A stretch of DNA of 64,000 nucleotides from Ancistrus triradiatus (taxonomy: Eukaryota; Chordata; Actinopteri; Siluriformes; Loricariidae), in NCBI GenBank assembly GCA_025084515.1, contig JAJAGP010001333.1, positions 62,001-126,000 on the forward strand, in the 5' to 3' direction. The translations under genes and the position numbers were made by a program. Positions 24,235 through 35,800 of the stretch are shown piece after piece (positions within the stretch are counted from its first letter, which is position 1; every line of letters starts with the position of its first letter). The notes under the pieces are model-generated. The model did no database searches and was not told the origin of the DNA. It saw nothing but the letters and a program-made list of their open reading frames with translations.

Positions 24235-24239
24235 TTCAC

Positions 24240-24350
24240 TGTTAGGTCTTTGCTCAAGGCCCTTAAACCACAACTTGATTATACCTTGTAAGATTGTATC
24301 AGTTATAAGTTTCTCTGGATAATGGAATCTGCTAAACGATGTAAATGAAA
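24240..24350 (+). mobile_element. SINE 3' fragment, opposite orientation
   Basis: TGTTAGGTCTTTGCTCAAGG through GTTTCTCTGGATAATGG and a tail ATCTGCTAAACGATGTAAATG. It follows the reverse SINE almost directly, so the pair can fold back. Confidence 0.8.
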
Positions 24351-24400
24351 TACCAGATCACTAATTTGTAGGGGTGTCCACATACTTTTGGCCACATTGT

Positions 24401-25231
24401 ATATCAACCTGGTCGCTGCATAAAAAGTACAAATTTGACCGAAAGACCCTTTCCAGCATTTGCGTGACTTGTACGAAGCACATTTCTCTCCTACATATAT
24501 ACATTATACTAGTGCTGGTTCACAGCATTGAACAACCCTGAGTATATGAATACCTAACCTTATGCCTAAAACTAGAGTATTTAAAATATTTATATCATTA
24601 TTTATTCGTGAGCTTAATTTAATGGAAAACCACAAACCTAAACACACTGGTGCAGAAGATGTTATGCTATCTCTCAAACAGAAGGCGGCAAAGTTCATAA
24701 TGGAGGCCTGTACCACAATTTCTGAGAAGGTGGCAGAGAGGTGTAGTGCAAGCTGGCTTGCAATAATTTGGAAACTATGCTTCCCAGAGAGTTCTGGGGT
24801 GAATCAGCCCCAGATTGTTTACACCTGTGAAACACACTACTGAGGTCTTTTTTGAGACATCTCTAGTAACTGTAATTGTTTATCTGTGTGTGTGCTGAAT
24901 GAAAGATGAAGTCAATATGGGAGTTGAAAGAGGAAAAGTCTAAAGGAATGACATGAGAAATGATAAGGTGAAAGGCAATCGAAGGTGGAGCATTTTGTGC
25001 TAGGAAATCAAAACACACAGACTAAATGGGAAATGTATAAGAAGTCTGAAAAGAGGAGAAGGTTAAATGACAGAAACATTCTGACAGAGAGGGGTAAAGA
25101 GATATAAGCTGGTGGATATTAAGATTGAGAGAAAAGCAGAAAACAGAGAACAGTAACCCTAACCGGTCTGTGACTAGGCAGCTGTACTCAGGAAGGGGCA
25201 CTCCACTGTGTGCTCTTACACATTCCTCCTA
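24401..25231. other. Intergenic, nothing recognised
   Basis: A 93-codon frame at 24562-24843 contains phrases such as MLSLKQKAAKFIME. I recognise no family and treat it as a possible transposon relic or chance. No splice-flanked exon was seen. Confidence 0.4.
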
Positions 25232-26250
25232 TATACTCTCACCAATCTATTAGGTACACCTTCCTAGTACCGGTTGGACCCCATTTTGCCTTCAGAACTG
25301 CCCTAAGTTTTCATTGTTGGCATTCCACAAGGTGCTGGGAACCTGTCTCAGAGATTTTGGTCCATATTGACATGATAGGATTACAGATCTGCTGCAGATT
25401 TGTTGGCTGCACATCCATAATGCGAATCTTCAATTCCACAGCATTGCAAAGGTGCTCTATTCGACTGATTGCTCAGGTGGGCTGTGGCATGTTCATTTAA
25501 ATGTTGTTCAGTTGTTATCAAGGGGCACAAAATGTGCCAAGAATGAATCCCCCACACGATTACACAACCACCACCAGAGTAAACCATTGAAACAAGGCAG
25601 GAAGGGTCCATGATTTCATTTTGTTTACTCCAAATTCTGACCCTACTATCCAATGGTTGCAGCAGAAATCGAGACTCATCAGACCAGGCAACGTTTTTCC
25701 AATCTTCTGTTGTCCAGTTTTGGTGAGCCATGTGAATTGTTGCCATAGTTGCCTGTTCTTAGCTGATGGGACAGGCACCTGGTGTGGTCTTCTGCTAATG
25801 TAGCTCATCTGCTTCAAGGTTCAATGTGTTGTTGTTCAGAGATGCTCTACTGTGTACCTTGATTGTAACAAGTGGCTATTTGAGTTACTTTTGTCTCTTT
25901 GCCAGCTCAAACCAGTCTGGCCATTCTCTAATGACCTCTGGCATCAACAAGACATTTTCGCCCAGAGAACTGCCACTCATTGGACATTCTCTCTACTTTG
26001 GACCATTCTCTGTAAACCCTAGATATGGCTGTGCGTGACAATACCAGTAGATGAGCAGTTTCTGAAATAGTCAGTCCAGACCATCTAGCACTCACAACCA
26101 TGCCACATTCAAAGTCACTTAAATCAGCTTTCTTTTTGAAGTTCAGCATGTCTTCTTGACCACGTCTGCATGCCTAAATGCACCAAGTTGCTGCCATGTG
26201 ATAATTGTGATAACGAGTAGCTTAACAGGTGTACCTAATAAAGTGGTGTC
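25232..26250 (-). mobile_element. Tc1-like transposon of the TZF28-like type, defective
   Basis: Terminal repeats CTATTAGGTACACCTT and AGGTGTACCTAATAAAG face each other. On the minus strand, transposase fragments are readable: a helix-turn-helix N-terminus (DLSDFECGMVVSARWSGL), NRQLWQQFTW, the segment NWTTEDWKNVAWSDESRF containing one catalytic Asp, and SMVYSGGGCVIVWG. An internal deletion and frameshifts separate them. It sits about 360 bp downstream of the cped1 stop codon. The family name is from memory. Confidence 0.85.
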
Positions 26251-26613
26251 TTGACCCCCAGAGCTCCCCAGTGGGTCAAAATCTGCGACCCCCCAGCTGG
26301 CCATGTGACAGCTACAATATGCTATTTTATTATTATTATTATGTATCCTGTATCCAGAGGATGAGAACGCTCTGTATATTACCCAAATTATGGAAAAGTC
26401 TAGTGAATGCATAGTAGCTACAAAACATTCTTCATACAAGTACTACAAATAATATTGGTCTGTCTTTCAGTCATATATTGTATGTACACATTTTTGGAGA
26501 CCTTCCTAAACAGCCTTCATTTCATTCAGCTACTTACATTCTTCACATAGACAACCACATAGACAACCACAACACACAGTTTATCATTACCAGCTACTGG
26601 CTTAGTCAGTCTA

Positions 26614-26826
26614 TCAGTACTGGCTACTTGTCTTGTTGTGGACAGACGGTGAGCACATTCTGCTGAGCAGGATTTCCGAGTAGACTTCGTTAACTGTTCC
26701 CTTCACGTGGTAGGATGAGTTGGGTCGGAGCAATGGCTCTGGTGGCGTACGGGTCACACTCACACTTTGCCCAGCGTGGCTCACTATTTGTATTTTTTTC
26801 TGGGTAGGCTCTGTCATCTTACCCAC
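26614..26826 (-). CDS. cped1: cped1 last coding exon
   Basis: Acceptor TTCCTCACAG, phase 0, stop TGA at 26614-26616. Encodes VGKMTEPTQKKIQ, a poorly conserved linker, then the family-typical SSYHVKGTVNEVYSEILLSR and MC, and about 14 extra residues. A minus-strand AATAAA at about 26327-26332 could be its poly(A) signal. Confidence 0.93.
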   Translation of the reverse strand: MGKMTEPTQKKIQIVSHAGQSVSVTRTPPEPLLRPNSSYHVKGTVNEVYSEILLSRMCSPSVHNKTSSQY

Positions 26827-29800
26827 CTGTGAGGAATACAATGCACTGGTGTCAAAATATTTAGCTTGTGGCAAGGCCTATAGGCTTTGACGATATTAGA
26901 CATATGTGGTGTGGAGGTACTACTGAGATCCATTACAGGCTTATGCAGGCTTTTTACACTTAATGGTTCTGTGTTTGGGTGACACAGAGGCTCTGGATGA
27001 GCAAATACTGCATATGAAATTAAATGTACCAGCCAAATATTCAAATCCAGTATCAGTCATGGTGAATATTCCTTTAGATTTAATTGTAAAAGCAAAGTAA
27101 GGCATCCTGTTTTACCCCTGCTTTTTCTAGTCAGGGTTGGGGGGGAGGGTCTGAAGGTACACCCTGGACAGTCCATAGCAGGGTTCCACAAAAGCGCCAC
27201 GAACCTTCATGATGCAAGCCACACCTGGGAGTCAAATTCAGGACCTTTGGAACTGCTCTTGCCAGCATCTGGCTCCTATGTACAGTAATTGTATACTTTA
27301 TATTACATTGCTGAACTTAGTTCACTAATTGATAAGTTTGCCAATGGCTGCAGACCCTAGCGTCAAGACAACCCCATTATGAAAGAGCAGGTTTCGACAA
27401 AACGCATGAATAGCACAGCTGTAAATCAGTCCCTTTATTAATTTAATTTATTTGTATAATAGATTTATTCTAAACTGGATAATTTCTCTTATGAGGTTTG
27501 GAATGAAATGGGAAAAGTCTTATTCGTGAGAATATATATACACTATCCATTTATGATCTTTATAACAATATCTGTTCGATGACAATTAGTGTTTGAAGCC
27601 TTATCTCCCCCAAAAGCTGGTAATACAATGGTAAAATGAAATCCAGTCTCCATGTAAACCATTTGATTATATACAATGGCAGATGTGTTAGACCTGTGCT
27701 AGCTTAGAGTCAGATTGGTGAAGGATTATCACGGCAGTGTGCTATTTTTATGTGCCCACATGGAAGCAAAAGGCAACCACTTCACACACTCCATACCTCC
27801 CTCATCTGCACCCCACCTGTTTTTTACGAGCTAATAAAAGCCTTCCTAATTGCTAATTACTCATTAACTGATCCGACGGACAATTTATAGCCAAATAAAA
27901 GCAGCAGCGTAAGTGCTCTGTAAAAGGATATTTATTGGTCTAGAAGGGTGGGATGTTTCCAAAAGGATCTGTGTAGATGAATGGAAGGGGTTGAACTGGG
28001 TTATTGTAGAAACGAGCCATTTTCTATCTCATACATAAACAGTGGGGACTGGATTGGTGCCTGGCCTCAAGTAAATCAGGCCTTAGACTCAAAGATGTTG
28101 AGTCAGTAAGTCAGTTTTCTGGGTGGTAAACGGAGGCCATTCTATAATTACAGAAACAAATCCATGGCATTAGAACAAAGACCACAGTGTTTGACAAAAA
28201 GAAATAAAGGAGATTAATGTAATAACCCCAGTGGCATAATATCAACATAATAATACACAATGAGGGGTTAGTTTGTTTATTATATGACTCACTTGCCAAG
28301 TAATTTTACCGGTTATGTACATCACTGAGTCAATCCTGTCCAAGCCTCTTCAACATGAAATCCACCAAGTGGCCAAATATATATGGATACCCATTATAAT
28401 TACTGGATTGTCCTATTTTAGCCAATCTGGGGTCTTGCAATCTAAAAAAAAACATACAATGGCATTATAACTGATCAGAATATGGAGTTGTTTGATGTCC
28501 GTCTAGTCATTTAATCAACTTTCTACCCTGCGAGAGCTGTTTCCTATTTCTTGAGAGCCTGGATTCAGGACCCAGGTGTGGCCTGCAGCATGAAGGTTGG
28601 TTGGTGTGTTTATAGAACCCTGCAGTGGACTGCAAAACAGTGAATTCCAGGTTAGGTTCCAAACCTACTTCCATCCCCCATCCCAATGACCATAAACAGC
28701 ACTAAAACAGACTGCATTTGCTCGTTTTCAGAGCTGATATAATGAACTTTAATTGTCTTAGACAAAAGTCAGCAAGACTCATTAAGTGTCTGTCATTGCT
28801 TATGCAATACCAAGTTCCAAACTACCTCTGGAAGCACCAACACCTGTTTGTCAGGAGCTTTTGTGGGTTTCCATGGCAGAACGATGGTACACAAGTCTTA
28901 AACCATAGTTTGTGTGTTGCTTCCAACTTTACGGCAACAGTTTGGGAAGAGTGAAATCTCTTACACAATGCAGAGTGAGGTGTGAAAGAATTTAGCTAGC
29001 CTACACATAAACCTGACCTCAGCCCCATTAGGTTCCTTTGAAAAACAGTGGATCACTGACTATAAACTAGAATTTATCACCAGTATTCAGTGTATCAGAA
29101 AAGTCTCTCCAAGGGACCAACTCAATATCATTGGTCACTATTGTGGAAACTGGTGTTCAGTAAGCACATACTTATGGCCCTAGAGTGTATTAACATATTA
29201 GAAACAAATGATGAAATTCCTATAAAACAATCAATTTGCTAATCAAAGCATGGGCAAGGAGGGTTGCAGGTTTACCTCATGGAAATGGCAGGCACAGCGC
29301 CCCTGGAGAAACTCTTTATAGCGGCCCATGGTGATGCTGAAAGTGTCGATCACCTCATACCCGAGGAGTTTTGCACTTTCCAGAATGTTTTTATTCACTC
29401 CATAAAGCTCTTGCACTCCAGTCTAAAAGTGTCAGAGAGAACAACATGTTTAACAATAGTTCCAACCTAACAGTATCACAAACAGCCCAGTAACTATGCA
29501 GGAGCCCTTTATAGCATCCTATGATGGTGCTGAAAGTGTTGATCACATCAGATCCATGTATAGGTTTCATAATGCTTTTGTTGATTTCATAAAGCTATTG
29601 TAACCCCATCTCAATGTGTAAAAGAGACCAACAATAGTTCAAAGAATAACCGTATTAAAATGGCAGAACAGCACAGCAGTAGCTCTTCATAGCAGCCTGT
29701 GGAGATACTGAAACTGCTGATTATCTCATGCCCAAGGTGTTTTGTAGGCTTTTGTGCACCAAGAAAGCTCCAACAGTGCAGTGTAAAAGCCAGTGTTCAC

Positions 29801-32800
29801 AGGCACTGTGTAACAACAGATCATGGATAAACTCTAGCTTTTGTTTTGACATTTCAATTAATACTGGGTAGAATACTCATTCTAATGTATTACTAATGCA
29901 CTGCTATAAATGCAGAGGACGTGAATGATAATTAAAAATAAGAACATGAGACTAAATCAGCAATGAATGTCTTGTTCACTATTCTATATATTATATTATA
30001 TTTTCTACTCAAATTCAGCCATGCTAGCCTTTACGGTGATGTATTGATTTAAAGAATTCCTCATGCACCACTCACCAGAGACAGTGAATGAATGCCATCC
30101 ACTGGTAGATGAAAGCCCATTCCTAACGACTTCACTACCACCATGATATTTTGCAGCTCCTCTCTGAAGGACAAATTAAAACATGTTAGGGTGAGGTCTG
30201 AGATTTCCACTCCATTGTGTATTTGACAAAATAACATACACAAGGGAATGCACAAGGTTTAGCACACTGGGAAGAATCAATAAGGCCGTCATTCATGTCT
30301 GATTGCATAAAGTACCTTTGGAGGTAACTTTGAAGGATGAAATCGTACAGAAAAGAAATGGCAGTGATGTACTAGTACCCCTTTTGGCAGTTCAATAATG
30401 GTTGTGAATTATGCGTTCTGCTACATTCTATTGCATTTTTCTTAATTCTCTCAGGATTATCCATACAGGAACCAACTTAGAATTCAGTACTGGGTTGCAG
30501 GCTTGTGCTCAAAAACAAATTAACAGGCCAAATAGCTAACTTCTAAAAAAACAGCTCAGAAAATGGGTAGACACTACAGGAAGTTTAGTATCAGTGTCTC
30601 AATTTACCCTCTCAAGTACTCCCAGCACATAACTAACTCGCCAGTAGCTAGCAGGTCTGCTATTTAATTGCTAATGGTTGACTGGTTCACAGATTTCCTT
30701 GTAATTGTTTCAGTAATTAACTGAATATCAGATATGACAGGCTCAGTTCTGTGTGTATGTTACCTTTCCAGGACTTGCTGCATGGTCTTGATGTGCTCCA
30801 GACTGAGCCATTGGACCCCTCCAGCAACCAGCACTGTTTGAGGGGAGTTTTCCAGAGGTCTTGACCTGCCATAGGTTACAGAAGACAACAACAATAACTT
30901 AAAGTTTACAGTCCCATTAGAGCTTACAATCTGGTCAGTACATATTGCAGTATACTAGAGCTGTCGATGTTCATAGTTAACAATATAACATTTGAACTCT
31001 TTTTGTTGCCTGACATTGTCAGCCAAAATGGTCCACTGTTCCCTATCCCTTACATTCTACATACTTTACAGTGGGGCAAAAAAGTATTTAGTCAGCCACT
31101 GATTGTGCAAGTTCTCCTACTTAGAAAGATGAGAGAGGTCTGTAATTTTCATCATAGGTACACTTCAACTATGAGAGACAAAATGAAGAAAAAAAAATCC
31201 AGGAAATCACATTGTAGGATTTCTAAATAATTTAATTGTAAATTATGGTGGAAAATAAGTATTTGGTCACCCACAAACAAGCAAGATTTCTGGCTCTCAC
31301 AGACCTGTAAATTCTTCTTTAAGATGCTCTTCTGTCCTCCACTCGTTACCTGTATTAATGGCACCTGTTTGACCTCGTTATCTGTAAAAAAGACACCTGT
31401 CCACAGCCTCAAACAGTCAGACTCCAAACTCAACCATGGCCAAGACCAAAGAGCTGTCGAAGGAACTATGTGGGAGCAATTGTAAGAAGACGTACAAGAC
31501 CATTGATAATCTCCCTCGATTTGGAGCCCCACGCAAGATCTCATCCCGTGGGGTCAAAATGATCATGAGAACGGTGAGCAAAAATCCCAGAACTACATGG
31601 AGGGACCTGATGAATGACCTGCAGAGAGCTGGGACAAAGTAACAAAGGCTAACCATCAGTAACACACTACGCCAAGAGGGACTCAGATCCTGCCAGTGCC
31701 AGGCGGTGCCCCCCTGCTTAAGGCAGTACATGTCCAGGCCCCGTCTGAAGTTTGCCAGAGAGCATATGGATGATCCAGAAGAGACTTGGGAGAATATCAT
31801 GTGGTCAGATGAAACCCAAATAGAACTTTTTGGTAAAAACTCAACTCGCTGTGTTTGGAGGAAGAAGAATGCTGAGTTGCATTCCAAGAACACCATACCT
31901 ACTGTGAAGCATGGGGGTGGAAACATCATGCTTGGGGGGCTGTTTTTCTGCAAAGGGGACAGGACGACTGATCCGTGTTAAGGGAAGAATGAACGGGACC
32001 ATGTATCGTGAGATTTTTAAGCCAAAACCCTCCTTCCATCAGTGAGAGCATTGAAGATGGAACGTGGCTGGGTCTTCCAGCATGACAATGATCCCAAACA
32101 CACCGCTCGGGCAAACAAAGGAGTGGCTCTGTAAAAAGCATTTCAAGGTCCTGGAGTGGCCTAGCCAGTCTCCAGACCTCAACCCCATTGACAATTTGTG
32201 GGAGGGAGTTTGAAAGTCCGTGTTGCACCAAAACATCACTGCTCTAGAGGAGATCTGCATGGAGGAATGGGCCAAAATACCAGCTACAGTGTGTGCCAAC
32301 CTGGTGAAGAGTTACAGGAAACATTGACCTCTGTCATTGCCAACAAAGGTTTTATGTTACAAAGTATTGAGTTGAACTTTTGTTACTGACCAAAATACTT
32401 ATTTTCCACCATAATTTACAATTAAATTCTTTAAAAATCCTACAATGTGATTTCCTGGATTTTTTTCTCATTTTGTCTCTCATAGTTGAAGTGTACCTAT
32501 GATGAAAATTACAGACGTCTCTCATCTTTCTAAGTAGGAGAACCTGCACAATCAGTGGCTGACTAAATACTTTTTTGGCCCACTGTACATCACTACTAGC
32601 CTATAGACAGAGTTGGTGAGTGTGGAAATGAATTCAGAAACTTCCTTATACCGTTTGCTATTTTCTTTGTGACAGCAGATTCCATCATGTAAACGCATGT
32701 AAAACCATGCACAGACCAAATGAAAAATAACGTTGATTATCTTGACATAACAGCATGTCTAATCTATCATAGATTAGATGGTAAGTGAACAGTCGGTTCT

Positions 32801-35800
32801 CATAGGCTCATGTTGGATGTGGGAAAATGTTCAGGAGTAAATACCTGGGCAATGTTAACAAGGGACAAAGCGTTATGGCCAGACAACTGGGTAGACATCT
32901 CCTATACTACAAAGCGTGTGGGGTGCTCCCAGTCAACACCAGTGAGTATCTACAGATAGCGGTCCGAGAAGGGACAATCCAAGAACCGGCGACAGGTGTT
33001 GGAGCCCACATTTAATTGACAGCAATTAATCCGTTTCAGTCAGAAGAGCTGCTGAGCTACAAGTCACAGAAATGTTTAGTGCTGGTAACGGAAGGAATGT
33101 GTCACAACACGCAGTGCAGCACCGACTATGGCGCTGCCTGTTCACAGGCCAGTCACCATGCTAACTAACCCCTGTTCACCATCATGCTCACGTTCCCACA
33201 ATGGGCATGCAAGCATCAGACTGGACCATGGAGCACTTGAAGTAGGTTCTTTTCCATCATGTAGACAGTTAGGTACATCTGCACCGTTTACCTTGGGAAT
33301 GATGGCACCAGGGTGCAAAGTGGGAAGAAGACATGGCACTCAAGGGAGTGTGATACTCTGGATAACGTTCTGCTGGGAAACTCAGGGTACATGTGTTTAT
33401 CTGGATGTTAATTATTTAAATATTATCATTATTTAAATGTAATTAAAATTAAACTAAACATTTTTATGTACCAGGTCTTTTAAATGTTCTGGCTGATCAG
33501 TGTGTACACAGTCAAAAATACAAATAAAAAAAGTGTGTACAAATCAAAAATAAATAATGAAAAATGTAATTTATCTAATTTATCTCATGAGTGTACTATT
33601 CTTTATTTTTATTATTCATATTCTTATTAATTTGGCTTATCAAAGCCAAAATGTTGTTCTTATTCTTGTTATTCTTTTCCTGTCCGCAGTCACAAATTTA
33701 AATACTTTCTTCTGCTATAGCTTTCATTCTGCAGGATCACTGATCCTATACCCATAAAAACTTTGTTTAAACAGCATTTTTTCCCCATAGGAAATGAATG
33801 GCAGAATGTCTGGGTGATAATGCTACAGTGTTGACCTTTAAATTTCAAATGCCACTTTCTCTCGTATACTCTATTACCACTTTATACATTATATTTTCCT
33901 TAACTAAAAATATTGGCACCCCATCACAGCTATTAACTCTCTGTTATGATTAAAGTTTGGCATGATAAAAGTTTTGTGAAAGTCCAGTCCAGGTTTTGCC
34001 CAACCAAAATCCAGATCCACTTTGTAAAAGAATCCAGTTGAAAAAAAAGTGGTAACAGCAGTCTACAGTTAGTCATGTAATGACGAAATAGCCATAAATA
34101 TTTGGACAGCTAGATGATCTTTAGCCATAACTATCTGGACAGTTAATGACCCTTGCCCATAACTATCTAGACATCTAAATGTCCTTTAGTCCAAAGTAGT
34201 GTATTTCCACTTTATACATTATATCCCACTTCTATCAAAATTATTGGCACTCCATCACAGCCATTACACTATATTTCCACTTTACACATTATACTTCACT
34301 TTAGTCAAAAGTACTGGCACCCTATCAGAGCTATCCAAGGTTTAGCGAATACCTAGCAACCACTCAGCAACCATGTAGCAACAGCCTAGCAATCACTTAG
34401 CAACCACTTAGCTACAGCCTAGCAACCACTAAGCAACCACTTAGCAATTATTAGCTGGCTTTGACAAACCAAATTATTAAATCGGCTCAAACCAGTCTGG
34501 CCATTCTCCTCTGACCTATGGCATCAACAAGCCATTTTCACCCAGAGAACTGGTGCTCATTGGATAGTTTCTGTTTTTCATACCATTCTGTGTAAACCAT
34601 ATAGAGATGGCTGTGCATGAAAATGCCAGTAGATCAGCAGTTTCTCAAATACTCATTTCGCACCAACAGCCAAGCAACGTTCAATGTCACATAAATCACC
34701 TTTCTTCCCCATTCTGATGGTCGGGTTTGAACTCCAGCAGGCCATCCTCACCATGTCAGCATGCCGAAATGCATTATGTTGCTGCCATGTGATCGGCAGG
34801 TTAGGTATTTGCATTAAAGTGCTTAAAGAGTTGAAAATGTTATACTACAATGAGTGTACTGTGCCAACCATTCACCTGGATCTCACTTCAGAATGAAATT
34901 GGATCCTTGATTTCCTCACTGAGAGGCCACAATCACTCGTAACTGACAGAAAGACCTCAGACAGTATCACTCTCAGCACTCTTACCCTCCAGGGCTTAAT
35001 GTGATGGAACTGATGCTGTGAAGCCTTTTGCCATAGAGGGGTAGAAGGGCAACTATACTCATTGACAAAAAAATGAATCGCAAAACTTGGCATGCAGTTA
35101 TGTCGCAGATAGATATGCAAATCATTACAGGTGTGGTCTATTAAATGGGTCTCAGAGGCTACTTTTGGGTAGTATGCCTCTTGGTGAAGGATCGCTGACT
35201 GCTAGAAACGCCTCTTTGACACATTTGCCCATAGCTGGCCCTATAGATCCTCCATACTCATAGTTTTCTAAAGCTGGTGTCCCAGCTGGTCTCATAAATG
35301 CTCGATTGGGCGATAAATCTGGTGACTGGGCAGGCCAAGGACATTTTGCAACCTGGCAGAGACATTCCTGGGAAACCCTTGCTGTCTGTGTGGGCAAGCA
35401 TTATCCTACTGAAAAATGCCAGTTGGAAGTTTGTGGTAGTGGTGAAAGTGGTCAAGCTGTGGGCCATGCAAATGCGTTGTGTTTGAAAAATATCCTGGAG
35501 GTATGGAAATGCAAATGATGTGGTGGAAACACTGGACTGCTGTTTACCCTGCTGACCCATGACTCATGACCCATGACTCATGGCTAGATCCAGTTTTAAT
35601 CTTATCATCATATTTACTGATGACACCATGGTAGTAAAACTTGATGAGAAATGGCTCACAAACTGGGGAATGAACAAAAACCTATCACTAAATGATGACA
35701 AAACCAAGATAGTTGTTGACTTTAGGAAGTCCCTCAGCATAAATGGCTCAACTATGGAGTAACGGACACTAGGTTCCTACCACTAAATTCCTCATTGTTC

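Larger units (their letters stand above)
23796..24400. mobile_element. Non-autonomous Tc1-type element with SINE insertions
   Basis: Left end ATAGCCAAAAGTTGTGGACACC and right end GGTGTCCACATACTTTTGGC are inverted repeats of a widespread fish Tc1-type terminus. The interior is only about 240 bp of element plus a reverse SINE (24039-24234) and a forward SINE fragment (24240-24350). No transposase remains. Confidence 0.78.

Noticed and set aside
28718..29470. Plus-strand frames over 28718-28954 and 29264-29470
   Set aside because: The second is antisense to a real cped1 exon; the first has no splice signals or recognisable motif.
31417..31953. 178-codon minus-strand frame
   Set aside because: Antisense shadow of the family A transposase at 31436-31980.
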